From the NCBI RefSeq assembly GCF_029910655.1, contig NZ_CP123897.1:1302001-1366000 (forward strand): a stretch of 64,000 nucleotides of DNA, given 5' to 3'. The DNA is from Methylomonas sp. UP202. Its GTDB lineage: Bacteria > Pseudomonadota > Gammaproteobacteria > Methylococcales > Methylomonadaceae. The position numbers and the translations under genes were made by a program. The notes beneath the pieces were generated by a model. That model had not been told where the DNA came from, did not search any database, and saw only the letters and a list, made by a program, of their open reading frames with translations. Shown in pieces: positions 17,555 through 27,503 of the stretch (positions are counted from its first letter, which is position 1; the number at the start of each line of letters is the position of its first letter).

Positions 17555-19240
17555 ATGCTGAAGTTTTTATGGCGTTCGTCTTGGGTCACGATGGCCGGCG
17601 TGATGTTGACGGGCATTGTCGCAGGTTTGAGTAACGCCGCCCTACTGGCGTTCATCAATACCCGGCTGGCCGGCGGCTTGACCGACTTTGCCGATCCTGT
17701 CTGGTTTGCTGGTTTGGCGTTGACGGTTTTGACTAGCCGATTTGTATCGCATTATTGGCTGAACCGTTTCAGTACCAAGACAATCCGTGACTTGCGCCTG
17801 CACATCAGTCGCCTGATCTTGCACGCTCCCTATCCCGACTTACAGCGGCTCGGTAAAGCGCAATTGCTCGGGCATTTGACCGAGGACGTGACGGCTATTG
17901 CCGGCGCCAGCGAGCTGTTTCCGGTTTTATGCATCAACTTCGCGATCGTCGCCGGTTGCATGGCTTATCTAAGTTGGTTGTCCTGGCAATTGGCCACAGT
18001 CTTGGCCGGGGTGATTTTATTTGGGATTACCACGTTTCAGCTTTGCAAGAACATCCCGACCCACTACGTGCGCGGAGCCCGAGAAGAATACGATCGTTTG
18101 AGCCAAGGTTTCCGCGCACTAACGGAGGGCGTACGCGAATTGAAGTTACACCGGCATCGTAGCGAGGCTTTTGTCGCCCGGTCGCTGGCAGCCAGCGCCG
18201 AAGCGTACCGGCGCGACAGCCTGCGGGCGGCGGCAGCCTATTTAGCGATCAATCAATGGACACAACTACTGTATTTCCTAACGATAGGCGTCATTTTGTA
18301 CGGATTTCCGGTGTGGCGCTCGGTCGGCGCGGAGGTGATCAGTGGCTATATTTTGGTGTTTTTATTCATGATGTCGCCATTGACGATTTTGACCAGCAGC
18401 TTGCCGGTGTTCAGTCGGGCCAAGGTTGCGTTACACAAGGTTTTGCAGTTGGACGATAGCTTGGCGGGGACGCTAACAATTGATTTGGCGGAGCCGGACG
18501 GACCGCACTTCGATAGGTTGGCGATGCGCGGCGTGACCCACGCCTTCCACCGCGAGAAGGAAAACCGCGAATTTCGGCTGGGGCCTATCGATCTGGATTT
18601 CCGTCCGGGCGAGCTGGTGTTTCTGGTGGGAGGCAACGGCAGCGGTAAGACCACGCTGGCGATGTTGTTGCTGGGCTTGTATCACCCGGAGCAAGGCGCG
18701 GTCATTTGGAACGACAGTGTGATTCACGCCGGTAACCGAGACGCCTACATGCAAAATTTTTCGGCGATTTTCGCCGATTTTTATTTATTCGACGCGCTGT
18801 ACGGCGTGGATGTCGCTAACCGGCAAGCTTTGATCGACGATTATCTGGCGCGCCTTCACTTGAGTCACAAGGTCGAAATCGTCGATGGCGCCTTTTCGTC
18901 GGTGAACTTGTCGCAAGGTCAGCGCAAACGCTTGGCTTTGTTGGCGGCGTATTTGGAGGACCGACCGTTTTATGTGTTCGACGAATGGGCGGCAGACCAG
19001 GATCCCGAATTCAAACAAGTGTTTTACGCTGAATTATTGCCAGCTCTGAAGGCTAGAGGCAAGACGGTATTGGCAATTACTCACGACGATAAATATTTCC
19101 ATCTGGCCGACCGCTGTATCAAACTCGAAGAAGGGCGGATTACCGCAATCGAATATCCGCAGGCTTACCGGCAAACGGCTGGGGCGGACGCGGGGGCCTC
19201 TATCGAGGCATTGGCGTCGAGCGATGGGGGAATTCGATGA
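17555..19240 (+). CDS. Cyclic-peptide/siderophore export ABC transporter (PvdE type)
   Basis: About 561 residues: six membrane segments (residues ~1-300) fused to an ATPase. Walker A is GGNGSGKT (359-366, K365), the signature is LSQGQ (452-456), the Walker B region is FYVFDEWAADQDP and the switch histidine is in AITHDD. The tail WAADQDPEFKQVFY is characteristic of the PvdE/SyrD-like family that moves peptide siderophore precursors or lipopeptides to the periplasm. ATG at 17555 is preferred over a TTG 17 codons upstream, because GGGG sits a few bases before it. The stop overlaps the next gene by 4 bp (ATGA), so export and periplasmic processing appear translationally coupled. Confidence 0.93.
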   Translation: MLKFLWRSSWVTMAGVMLTGIVAGLSNAALLAFINTRLAGGLTDFADPVWFAGLALTVLTSRFVSHYWLNRFSTKTIRDLRLHISRLILHAPYPDLQRLGKAQLLGHLTEDVTAIAGASELFPVLCINFAIVAGCMAYLSWLSWQLATVLAGVILFGITTFQLCKNIPTHYVRGAREEYDRLSQGFRALTEGVRELKLHRHRSEAFVARSLAASAEAYRRDSLRAAAAYLAINQWTQLLYFLTIGVILYGFPVWRSVGAEVISGYILVFLFMMSPLTILTSSLPVFSRAKVALHKVLQLDDSLAGTLTIDLAEPDGPHFDRLAMRGVTHAFHREKENREFRLGPIDLDFRPGELVFLVGGNGSGKTTLAMLLLGLYHPEQGAVIWNDSVIHAGNRDAYMQNFSAIFADFYLFDALYGVDVANRQALIDDYLARLHLSHKVEIVDGAFSSVNLSQGQRKRLALLAAYLEDRPFYVFDEWAADQDPEFKQVFYAELLPALKARGKTVLAITHDDKYFHLADRCIKLEEGRITAIEYPQAYRQTAGADAGASIEALASSDGGIR

Positions 19241-21660
19241 GGCGAGTTACCAAATGGGGGCTATACGTCGGTTCAGCGGTATTCGCGCTGGCGACCGTCG
19301 CCGCCGGCCTGGGATATTGGTGGTTGGCGCGCTCGCTGCCGGACTTGGATGGGGAGCGGCGCTTGCCGGGGCTTGTCGCGCCGGCCAGCATAGTCACCGA
19401 TCGCCACGGCATACCGCTAATCAGCGCCGATAGCCGCGTCGACGCGGCGCGAGTGTTAGGGTATCTCACCGCGCGCGATCGCTTGTTTCAAATGGATTTG
19501 ATGCGTCGTAAAAATGCCGGCTTATTGGCGGAAATCTTTGGCGGTATGGCATTGCCCAGCGACATTCAGGCCAGAACCTACGGGTTTTCGGATCTGGCCT
19601 GGCGAGTATTGACCAAGCTGCCCCAGGCGCATCGCGACTATCTGGAAGCTTACGCCGACGGCGTTAACAGTTACTTGGCGCAAAATCCGGTTTTGCCGTT
19701 CGAGTTCGATGTATTGAGTTATCGGCCGGAGCCCTGGAAGCCGGAGCACAGCCTGTTGATTGTATTGGGAATGTTCGAAAATCTGACGGCCTGGGTAGAG
19801 AGCGGCGAACGCATGCTCAGCGTTATGGCGCAAACCTTGCCCGTCGACGTTGTCGAATTTTTAACGCCGGATAGCGATCGCTATACCGATAGCCTAATGC
19901 GACATGCTCTGTCGCTACGTCCCCCGAAGCCGGTGCCGGTTGCGGCGCTGCAAACGCTGCTGGCCCGCCGCGCCGCGGCAACCGGGTCGTTGGCGGCGGC
20001 GCCGGCCTTAACCCTGGCCGGTTCCAACGCCTGGGCGGTGGCCGGCGCCAAGACCGTCGACGGCCGGGCGATTCTCGCCAACGATATGCATCTGGGTATC
20101 AGCGTGCCCAATATTTGGTACCGGGTGGAGCTCGATTATCCCAAAGTGCGGGCAGCCGGATTGAACTTGCCGGGTACGCCAATTCTGGTGGTAGGCAGTA
20201 ATCGCCATGTGGCTTGGGGCATGACGAATCTGGCCGGCGATTTTCTGGACCTGGTCCGGCTGGAAATCAATCCGGACGATGCCGACCAATACAGGGTTGG
20301 CGCGGAGTGGCGGGCTTTCGGCGAACGCCGCGAGACAATTTCCGTCAAGGGCGGCGAGTCTAAGATCGTGACGGTTAGGGAAACGATTTGGGGCCCGGTG
20401 GCCCGGCAGGATTTGTTGGGTCGGTCGGTCGCGATTCATTGGTCGGCATTGGATGCGGATGCGGTCAATCTGGAGATCATGGCGTTGGAGCAGAGCGAAA
20501 CGCTGAGTCAGGCTCTGGATATCGCCAACCGCGGCGGCGGTCCCCAGTTGAATGTGCTGTTGGCAGACGATGCAGGCCATATCGCCTGGACCGTCACCGG
20601 TAAGATTCCGCGCCGCTTTGGCGGTGATGGCGCGGTCAGCCGTTCCTGGGCGGATGCTCAAACCGGCTGGCGCGGCTACTTGGCACCTGGGGAGATGCCC
20701 AGGGTCATTGACCCGCCGGAAGGCTATTTACTGAGCGCTAACGAACGGCGTTTTGCCGCGGATTTTCCGGTTCCTGTCGGTCATCAATTTGCACCGGGTT
20801 TTCGTGCCTACCGAATTAATCAGCGTTTGGCTCAGATGACTCAGCCTAGCGAATGGACGCTGTTTAATCTGCAACAAGATACCGACACCGAGTTTTACGC
20901 CTACTACCAACAGCTGGCGCTGCAATTGTTGACGCCCGAGGTTCTGGCGCAAAGACCGGCCTTATCAGGATTGAGAGACTATTTGTTGAGCTGGAACGGT
21001 CGGGCCGATACCGGCAGTTTGGGCTTGCCGGTGTTGATCGAGTTTCGCAAGCAATTGATCGACACCGTATTTACGCCGTTTTTGAGCGCCTGTAAGCAGG
21101 CGGATCCGAGTTTTGTTTACGCATGGAGTTATGTCGACACGCCGCTGCAAGCGCTGCTGAATGCCCGCCCGGCGGTTTTGTTGCCCGATCCCGGCGCGCG
21201 GAGTTGGGAGGCGTTTCTGTTGGCGCGCCTGGAGGCCAGTGCCGCCGCCGTTGCGAGCCGTTTTCCCGGTCTGCCGCTGATGGAACTGACTTGGGGGCGG
21301 CAAAACGTAGTCGGTCACGCCCATCCGTTTTCCAAGGCCGTTTCCGCATTGGCGGATTTGTTGGATATGCCGCGCCAGCCTCTGGCCGGTTGCGGCGGCT
21401 ATTGCGTCAGGGTCACCGGACCTGACTTCGGTGCCAGCGAGCGTTTGATCGTGTCGCCCAACCATTTTCAGGAGGCGATTTTGCATATGCCCGGCGGCCA
21501 ATCCGGGCATCCGTTATCGCCGTATTACCGCGATCAACAGCCCTACTGGTTGGCAGGCTTGCCGCTGGCCCTGACAGTCGGCAGACCGGAGCACACCTTG
21601 CTGTTTAATCCGGTACCGGCAGCGGGACAAAACTCGGCGGCGGCAAGCTCGATTCGTTAA
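19237..21660 (+). CDS. Penicillin acylase family amidohydrolase (PvdQ-like role)
   Basis: An 807-residue Ntn-hydrolase precursor with an N-terminal membrane/export segment (about 8-31), a small-subunit region, and the autocleavage site AG-SNAWAV, where Ser263 becomes the nucleophile of the large subunit; LANDMHLG follows as in the family. The enzyme should act in the periplasm and hydrolyse an amide-linked acyl chain. Its 4-bp overlap with the PvdE-type exporter mirrors the pyoverdine system, in which an acylated precursor is exported by PvdE and deacylated by PvdQ. Its sequence looks more like the general penicillin/AHL acylase group than PvdQ itself, so a quorum-signal acylase is an alternative. 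Context favours siderophore maturation. Confidence 0.9.
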   Translation: MRRVTKWGLYVGSAVFALATVAAGLGYWWLARSLPDLDGERRLPGLVAPASIVTDRHGIPLISADSRVDAARVLGYLTARDRLFQMDLMRRKNAGLLAEIFGGMALPSDIQARTYGFSDLAWRVLTKLPQAHRDYLEAYADGVNSYLAQNPVLPFEFDVLSYRPEPWKPEHSLLIVLGMFENLTAWVESGERMLSVMAQTLPVDVVEFLTPDSDRYTDSLMRHALSLRPPKPVPVAALQTLLARRAAATGSLAAAPALTLAGSNAWAVAGAKTVDGRAILANDMHLGISVPNIWYRVELDYPKVRAAGLNLPGTPILVVGSNRHVAWGMTNLAGDFLDLVRLEINPDDADQYRVGAEWRAFGERRETISVKGGESKIVTVRETIWGPVARQDLLGRSVAIHWSALDADAVNLEIMALEQSETLSQALDIANRGGGPQLNVLLADDAGHIAWTVTGKIPRRFGGDGAVSRSWADAQTGWRGYLAPGEMPRVIDPPEGYLLSANERRFAADFPVPVGHQFAPGFRAYRINQRLAQMTQPSEWTLFNLQQDTDTEFYAYYQQLALQLLTPEVLAQRPALSGLRDYLLSWNGRADTGSLGLPVLIEFRKQLIDTVFTPFLSACKQADPSFVYAWSYVDTPLQALLNARPAVLLPDPGARSWEAFLLARLEASAAAVASRFPGLPLMELTWGRQNVVGHAHPFSKAVSALADLLDMPRQPLAGCGGYCVRVTGPDFGASERLIVSPNHFQEAILHMPGGQSGHPLSPYYRDQQPYWLAGLPLALTVGRPEHTLLFNPVPAAGQNSAAASSIR

Positions 21661-21735
21661 AATGTAATTTAAATTAAAGCGTTGACGTCCGTTGAGACCC
21701 GTTTGGGGTAAGGTTGAGCAGGGTGTAAAATCCCG

Positions 21736-22731
21736 TTGGACCTTACGGTTTTTTTATCCGATGAGTACAGTGCCTTGGAATCCGAAATTGAAGATGGCAT
21801 AGACGAACAGGCCGTCGCTTGGTTCGTTCGGTTGCGCGCCGATAACGTCAGCGGGCAAGACGAAACATTGTTTCTGGAATGGTTGGAACAGGCCGAAACG
21901 CATCGTAGCGCGTTTTACGAAATTTGTTTGCTGTGGGGGGACCCGGATTTTTTACACTGCTTGATCGGCAATGCCAAAAAGCACGGTATCGCGCCGAGTC
22001 CCAAAAAAAAACGTTACATTGATGCTTGGCGGTATCCTGTGTTGGTTGCTGCGTTGGTGGTGTTGGCCGTGGGGGTGGCGAGACCGCTGCGCGTGGCCTT
22101 GAAAGCCGATTACAGCTCGGCATTGGGCGAACGTAAAACCGTGAAACTCGCCGACGGTTCAAAGGTGATGTTGAATACGGGTAGCGCCATAGCAGTTGAG
22201 ATAGCCGGCGAACAACGCATGGTTGAACTGCTGCAAGGCGAAGCTTATTTTGACGTCAAACCCGACCCCAATCGGCCGTTTATCGTGCGAGCCGACCGTT
22301 CGACGACGCGCGTGTTGGGGACGCATTTCTTCGTCGATCGCCAAACCGACGGCGACAGAATCAGCGTGTTGTCCGGCCGGGTGGAGGTATCGGAACCCCG
22401 GCGTTGGAAGGAGGCGCTGGTATTGCGCGACCGGGAAGCCGTCACGGTTTACGATAACGCCATCGGCCAGCCGCAAACGATGAACTCCGCCCTGTCCACG
22501 TCGTGGATCGACGGCTATCTGGTTTACGAAAACGAAACCCTGGAAAACGTGATGCGGCAAATTAACCGCTATCACGCCGGTACAGTGTATTTTAAGGATG
22601 ATGATTTGCGGCAAATACGCATCAACGGCCGGCTCAAAATTCGGCGGTCGCGCGAGATGTTCGATGTCTTGCGGCATTCCATGGCGCTGAAAATGACCTA
22701 TCTGACCGATTGGTTGGTAATCGTCGGCTAG
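21736..22731 (+). CDS. FecR family anti-sigma regulator
   Basis: About 331 residues: an N-terminal cytoplasmic DUF4880-like sigma-binding region (AVAWFVRLRADN...), one membrane segment (about 100-116), a periplasmic FecR domain (about 130-230; GERKTVKLADGSKVMLNTGS, GEAYFDVKPD) and a C-terminal STN-like region. It would hold the FecI-type sigma factor until the receptor's STN domain signals bound ligand. No in-frame ATG is available near the 5' end; TTG at 21736 is the longest usable start, and TTG at 21775 is an alternative. It lies 75 bp after the acylase on the same strand and is separated from its sigma gene by 4.6 kb. Confidence 0.93.
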   Translation: MDLTVFLSDEYSALESEIEDGIDEQAVAWFVRLRADNVSGQDETLFLEWLEQAETHRSAFYEICLLWGDPDFLHCLIGNAKKHGIAPSPKKKRYIDAWRYPVLVAALVVLAVGVARPLRVALKADYSSALGERKTVKLADGSKVMLNTGSAIAVEIAGEQRMVELLQGEAYFDVKPDPNRPFIVRADRSTTRVLGTHFFVDRQTDGDRISVLSGRVEVSEPRRWKEALVLRDREAVTVYDNAIGQPQTMNSALSTSWIDGYLVYENETLENVMRQINRYHAGTVYFKDDDLRQIRINGRLKIRRSREMFDVLRHSMALKMTYLTDWLVIVG

Positions 22732-23106
22732 GTTTGCGCGAAAGTCGGCAGGTTTCTTTATCCTAGTTCGAATGAAGAAAACGTGAGCGGGGTTGTTACA
22801 GTTGTAAATGACTTGAGTTTTTTACGTTCTTGCTGGTCCTAGGGCGTTGCGGCCCAGTGCATAGCTGACCTAGATTTGTACTCCGGCCGGGTCGTTTGAG
22901 CTGCTCCGGTTGGTGGGAACAGCGGGTAGGAATCGCCGATGGTCGGCCGGGCCAAAAAGACTCGGCGTCGAGTACCGCTGGTGCTTAAGCGAGTTGGCGA
23001 AACGAAAGGAGGCGCATGGCGTTTGATTTGGCGCGCGACTCGACGCGTTCGGCGAAATCGGGCACACTGACCGTCAGACCAAATCAAGCGGCCAGGAGCG
23101 TGGGCG
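22732..23106. other. 375-bp gap between accessory and housekeeping regions
   Basis: No convincing gene. Short frames on both strands here are low-complexity and resemble no family I know. The stretch ends with a GC-rich leader before zwf. It is the boundary between the siderophore region and conserved chromosomal genes. No att site or tRNA remnant was seen. Confidence 0.4.
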
Positions 23107-24594
23107 ATGACGACAGAACCTTGCACGTATGTAATCTTTGGAGCGACCGGGAATCTGGCGCGGTTGAAATTGATGCCGGGCTTTTACCATCTGGAGCTGG
23201 AGAACAAGTTGCCGGATGGTTGTCGGATTGTCGCGGTTGGTCGGCGGGGCTGGGATAGGGCGACCTGGTTGGCCGAAGTGAAGGCGATGTTGCGCGAGCG
23301 GGTGCCGGACGACTTGGATGACTCGGTGTTTGCCAGGTTCGCCGAGCGCCTGGACTACCATCGCGGCGACATGGATGATCCTGCTTGCTATCAGTCCCTG
23401 GCCGAGGTCTTACAAGGCCAGCCCCAATTTTCTAAAAATATTGCGTTTTATTTGGCGATTAGTCCCGGCGACTTCGGTAACGTCATTGAGGCCTTGAGTC
23501 GGGTGGGGCTATTGAGCGAAGACGACGGCTGGCGGCGGGTGATCATCGAAAAACCGTTCGGCTACGATTTGGAAAGCGCCCAGGCCTTGCAAAAGCGCTT
23601 GAGTCGCTATTTGAGCGAGGATCAAATCTACCGAATCGATCATTACCTCGGTAAGGGCATGGTGCAGAACGTATTGGTGTTCCGCTTCGCCAACGTGATG
23701 CTGGAACCTTTATGGAACCGCAATTACATCGATCACATTCAGATTACACATGCCGAGGACCTGGGTATCGGTAGTCGTGGCGAATACTACGATAGCGCTG
23801 GGGCGTTGCGCGACATGTTGCAAAGCCATTTATTGCAGTTGCTGACGCTGGTGGCGATGGAGCCTCCGGTCTCGATGGATGCCGAGTCGCTACGAGACGA
23901 AAAGGTTAAGGTGTTGAAATCGATCAGGCCGATTCCCAAGTCCGCGGTACATGCTCATACCTTTCGCGGTCAGTACGCCAAGGGCAATATCGGCGGCCAC
24001 AAAGTGCCCGGTTATCTGGAAGAGGCCAATATTCCGGCGGACAGTAGCACCGAAACCTACGCGGCGATCAAGTTGTTGATCGATAACTGGCGTTGGCGCG
24101 GCGTGCCGTTTTATTTACGGACCGGCAAGCGCATGGCCAAGGGTCAGTCGTCGATCGCGATTTGTTTTCGTCATCCGCCACTGCAATTCTTCCGCGATAC
24201 CCACGTGCATTGCATGACGCCAAACTGGGTGTTGATGGGCATCCAGCCGGACGAATGTATACGCATCGAGATGACCGTCAAGGAACCGGGACTAGAAATG
24301 CGAACCCGCACTACCAGCCTGGACGCCAGTTTTCGTCATCCCGACGAGCGGCGGGTCGATGCTTACGAAGATTTATTATTAGACGTGATGAAGGGCGACC
24401 GTTCGCTGTTTTTGCGATTCGACGAAGTCGAATACGCTTGGCGCATCGTTGATCCGATCTTGCAAACCTGGGCGATAGAGCGCGATTACATTGCCACCTA
24501 TTCGGCCGGTTCCTGGGGGCCCGACGACGCCAAGCGCTTGTTCGAGAAAGAAGGTCAGTATTGGCGCAGTTCCTTGCTGCCGGAGTGCCGCTGA
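23107..24594 (+). CDS. zwf: Glucose-6-phosphate 1-dehydrogenase
   Basis: A 495-residue enzyme oxidising glucose-6-phosphate to 6-phosphogluconolactone with NADP or NAD, feeding the oxidative pentose phosphate and Entner-Doudoroff routes. The dinucleotide-binding [14 protein letters not shown] lies at the N-terminus, the substrate motif RIDHYLGK starts at R176, and [11 protein letters not shown] precedes it. The length matches the family. The stop is 18 bp from the convergent CorC-like gene. No gnd or edd partner is in the window. Confidence 0.97.
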   Translation: MTTEPCTYVIFGATGNLARLKLMPGFYHLELENKLPDGCRIVAVGRRGWDRATWLAEVKAMLRERVPDDLDDSVFARFAERLDYHRGDMDDPACYQSLAEVLQGQPQFSKNIAFYLAISPGDFGNVIEALSRVGLLSEDDGWRRVIIEKPFGYDLESAQALQKRLSRYLSEDQIYRIDHYLGKGMVQNVLVFRFANVMLEPLWNRNYIDHIQITHAEDLGIGSRGEYYDSAGALRDMLQSHLLQLLTLVAMEPPVSMDAESLRDEKVKVLKSIRPIPKSAVHAHTFRGQYAKGNIGGHKVPGYLEEANIPADSSTETYAAIKLLIDNWRWRGVPFYLRTGKRMAKGQSSIAICFRHPPLQFFRDTHVHCMTPNWVLMGIQPDECIRIEMTVKEPGLEMRTRTTSLDASFRHPDERRVDAYEDLLLDVMKGDRSLFLRFDEVEYAWRIVDPILQTWAIERDYIATYSAGSWGPDDAKRLFEKEGQYWRSSLLPECR

Positions 24595-24611
24595 GGTCGC
24601 GCGCCCGCTTT

Positions 24612-25922
24612 TTAGTCCTTGGGATAGACCAACACCCATTCGATGCGCGGTCCGTTCATCTCCTTAACGACGATGTCGAAGCGGTTGAAGGCGATGCGTT
24701 CGCCGACGTCGGGAATGTCCTGCAGTTGTGCCAGGATCATGCCGCCCACCGAATCGACGTCGTCCAAATCCAGTTCTTCGTTTTCGACGTCGACGCCCAG
24801 TATCCGCTCCAGCGAGAAGATCGGCAGGCTGCCCTTGCCTAGCAAACCGCCGTCTTCCAGGCGGGTCCAGTCGCTTTGCGAGCGGGCAAATTCGTCGCGA
24901 ATCTCGCCAACCAAGGCCGACAGCAGATTGTCTAGCGTAATGTATCCTTCCGGTTTTTGGCCTTTCTGGCCGACCACCGCCAAGTGCGGCGCGCCCTTGG
25001 TAAAGCGCCGGAACAACTCCAACGCCGGTAGATGCGCGGAAATGTGCTGGATTGGTCTGAGATAGGCCTGCAAGTCGTCCAGCGGCTGACCTTGCTGTTG
25101 GGCCAAAAACAAATCCTTCAAATGCACCAAGCCGAGCAGGTCGATCCGATTGTTGTCGAAATAGGGATAGCGGCTGTAGCCGCTGTCGCAAATGGTCTGC
25201 AGGATTTCCTCGGTGGGTTGACCACGGTATAGCGCTTTCACTTCGTGGATCGGGCGCATCAAATCCGAGACTTCTAGCTTTCCGAAATCCAGCGATTTCG
25301 CCAGTACGTTGCGCTCGTCCTTGGTGAAGCCGCCGCCGGCGCTGCTGGAGCGCAGAATCAATTTAATTTCGTCGGTCGAATAATGGCTGTCGTGATGGCC
25401 TTCGCTGCACAAGCCGGCCAGATGCAGCACCAGATTAGAACTGGCGTTCAGCAACCAGATTGCCGGATACATGATCCAGTAAAAGGCGTAGAGCGGTCCG
25501 GCACTCCACAACCCAATGCCTTCGGGGTTGCGAATCGCCAGCGATTTGGGGGCCTGTTCGCCGACGACGATGTGCAGAAACGAAATAGTGCAGAAGGCAA
25601 TCGCAAACGACACATTGTGGATAATTTCGGCCGAGGTAACGCCCATTTCGGCAAACATTGGTTTCAATAAGTCGGCGAAGGCCGGTTCTCCGATCCAACC
25701 CAAGCCCAGCGAGGCGAGGGTGATGCCGAGTTGGCAGGCGGATAGATAGGTGTCGAGTTTTCTATGAACTTTGGCGAGAATTCGGCCGCGCCAGCCGTGG
25801 GTTTGTTCGATGGCTTTGATACGGGTTTGCCGTAATTTCACCAAGCTGAATTCGACGGCCACGAAAAAACCGTTCAAACCGACCAATAGCAAGGCGCCGG
25901 CAACCAAAACAAGAGTGTTCAT
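24612..25922 (-). CDS. CNNM/CorC-HlyC family membrane protein
   Basis: A 436-residue protein with an N-terminal DUF21 (CNNM) membrane domain of about four segments (roughly 1-195), a tandem CBS pair (about 205-335; MRPIHEVKALYRG, HISAHLPALELFRRF) and a C-terminal CorC/HlyC domain with LPIFSLERILGVD. The family is linked to magnesium/cobalt efflux or resistance; the older label hemolysin is misleading. It stands alone, convergent with zwf. Start ATG at 25922. Confidence 0.93.
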   Translation of the reverse strand: MNTLVLVAGALLLVGLNGFFVAVEFSLVKLRQTRIKAIEQTHGWRGRILAKVHRKLDTYLSACQLGITLASLGLGWIGEPAFADLLKPMFAEMGVTSAEIIHNVSFAIAFCTISFLHIVVGEQAPKSLAIRNPEGIGLWSAGPLYAFYWIMYPAIWLLNASSNLVLHLAGLCSEGHHDSHYSTDEIKLILRSSSAGGGFTKDERNVLAKSLDFGKLEVSDLMRPIHEVKALYRGQPTEEILQTICDSGYSRYPYFDNNRIDLLGLVHLKDLFLAQQQGQPLDDLQAYLRPIQHISAHLPALELFRRFTKGAPHLAVVGQKGQKPEGYITLDNLLSALVGEIRDEFARSQSDWTRLEDGGLLGKGSLPIFSLERILGVDVENEELDLDDVDSVGGMILAQLQDIPDVGERIAFNRFDIVVKEMNGPRIEWVLVYPKD

Positions 25923-26146
25923 ACATTTTTGAAAACCACAACGGAATAGCCATTATAGCCGATCGCATCGCGACGCCGACGCTTGCGCGGGCACCGACGA
26001 TTTCGCGTTGCTTTGCGCCGGTCCGCATCGCCTCGCAAGGCGATAGCGGCTACGGGCGTCGAGCAGGGTGGCGGTCAATGTTGGTTGTTAGGTGGACGGG
26101 CTCGGACCAGGCGGCTGGTCATCTGTCGTCGTTGGAAGTAGTCAAG

Positions 26147-26899
26147 CTAAGTCCGTTGACTGGCGATACCGGTGCCGATTTTCAATTCGGCCAGCCAGTT
26201 GATGAAGCGTTCGACATCGTTGCCGCGATAAATGGCGCCGTGTTGCGGGCAAAGCATGTCGATCTTGAGGCGGCTGACGCGTTCGCACCAGTCCAGCTTG
26301 GCCGACTCAGAACCCATCCAGCGCCTATGAAAGCCTTCGGCGTATTGGATGTGGCTATCGAAGTCTTCAACGAACAGCCCTGCGTTCGCGCTCGGCAACA
26401 AGGCTGCCCCGACATCGCCGGAGAACAGTATGCTCGCTTTGCGGTCGTAGAGTTGAAAGTTGCCCGAGGAATGCAGGTAGTGCGCAGGGATTGCTTCCAG
26501 TTCGAGGTTGCCTAACAGAAAGGTTGTACTGTCGTCGGGTAGCGCGATAAACGTATCGGCATTGCCGCCGAAATGAGGGACGAAGCTAGTCCACAGCCGG
26601 CTCAGATAACATTTCAGTTTGGGGTTGAATTCCAGCCATAGTGCTAGCGAGGAAATGATATCCGGGTCTTGGTGGGATGCAAACAGGCCTACGATTTGGT
26701 TGGGGTTGAATTCGGTATCGATCGCCGAAAACACGTCGGGAAAAATCTCCATGCCGCCGGGATCGGTGAGTATCGCCTGCTCGCCGTTGAGGATCAGGTA
26801 TTCGTTGGTATCGATCAAGTAGCTGGCCTTGGTTGGATCGCGGGCGATGGCGACCCATTTGTGGGGACCGTGTTCGTAGATAAATTCGAGTTTTTTCAT
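26147..26899 (-). CDS. MBL-fold oxygen-binding di-iron (ODP-like) protein
   Basis: A 250-residue metallo-beta-lactamase-fold protein. Metal-ligand motifs are SHQDPDI (H76, D78, D80), HYLHSSGNF (H140/H143), FSGDVGA (D162) and CPQHGAIYRG. The HxDxD pattern with no following histidine and the absence of a flavodoxin domain fit ODP-type oxygen sensors, which bind O2 at a di-iron site and partner chemoreceptor proteins. The next gene upstream (26904-27503, 4 bp away) encodes a small chemoreceptor-like protein, which supports this reading. A plain hydrolase is the alternative. Confidence 0.85.
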   Translation of the reverse strand: MKKLEFIYEHGPHKWVAIARDPTKASYLIDTNEYLILNGEQAILTDPGGMEIFPDVFSAIDTEFNPNQIVGLFASHQDPDIISSLALWLEFNPKLKCYLSRLWTSFVPHFGGNADTFIALPDDSTTFLLGNLELEAIPAHYLHSSGNFQLYDRKASILFSGDVGAALLPSANAGLFVEDFDSHIQYAEGFHRRWMGSESAKLDWCERVSRLKIDMLCPQHGAIYRGNDVERFINWLAELKIGTGIASQRT

Positions 26900-26903
26900 G
26901 AGT

Positions 26904-27503
26904 TCAGTGCTCCAGCGAAGCCCGTAAGGTCGTCAATAGCGAAATGATGTTGAGCACCGTTTTCTCGATTTGTTCGGCGATTTCGTTCAATACTTGACGC
27001 ATATCACCACCGTGCGCGGCTTCGATTTTGGCCGACCTCGCCAAGGCGTTGCCGGCCTTGCACAGTTGTAACGTGCGCTTTGAATAGCGGTTTAGTTTTT
27101 CGATGTCTTCCGCAAACTCGTCGGTTACCGACAGCAAGGCCGCCGATTTGTTTTGCAGCGGGAGTTTCATCGTCTGTTCGCCGCGCGGACTTTTGGTTAA
27201 CGTCGTCATCAACAGATGACGCTCGCGGCTGAGTTTTTTATAGATGGCGGCTTTTTTGGACATCGCGTAAGTTAACTGGCTGAGCTGAATCATCGCGGTT
27301 TCCAGCTTTCGACTGAACTGTCTTAGTTCCGAACTGACCACACCGAAACCCAGTAGGCGCTGGCCGGAGGCTTTCGAGATCAGCATTGAATTGATGGCAA
27401 CCAGATAAGACGCGGAAGAAATCCGCAAGATTTCCTTGATGTGTTCGTTCAGCGAGACTATCCGTTGCATGTCCAGCTGCGCGGAAATCGAATTTATCGG
27501 CAT
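26904..27503 (-). CDS. Small soluble chemoreceptor-like signalling protein
   Basis: About 199 residues, mostly helical, with no membrane segment. The stretch NSMLISKASGQRLLGFGVVSSELRQFSRKLE resembles the hairpin tip of methyl-accepting chemotaxis proteins (NA.I.A...G.GFAVVA.EVR.L) in degenerate form; the rest is coiled-coil-like. ATG at 27503 is chosen because AGGAG lies 10 bases upstream. A TTG seven codons earlier would place that Shine-Dalgarno inside the gene. It lies 4 bp before the ODP-like gene on the same strand, so the two form one operon and probably one oxygen-sensing unit. No cheA/cheW genes are nearby. Confidence 0.75.
   Translation of the reverse strand: MPINSISAQLDMQRIVSLNEHIKEILRISSASYLVAINSMLISKASGQRLLGFGVVSSELRQFSRKLETAMIQLSQLTYAMSKKAAIYKKLSRERHLLMTTLTKSPRGEQTMKLPLQNKSAALLSVTDEFAEDIEKLNRYSKRTLQLCKAGNALARSAKIEAAHGGDMRQVLNEIAEQIEKTVLNIISLLTTLRASLEH

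Noticed and set aside
22839..23126. Minus-strand 95-codon frame before zwf
   Set aside because: Low-complexity, arginine/threonine/proline-rich translation with no motif, partly overlapping zwf.
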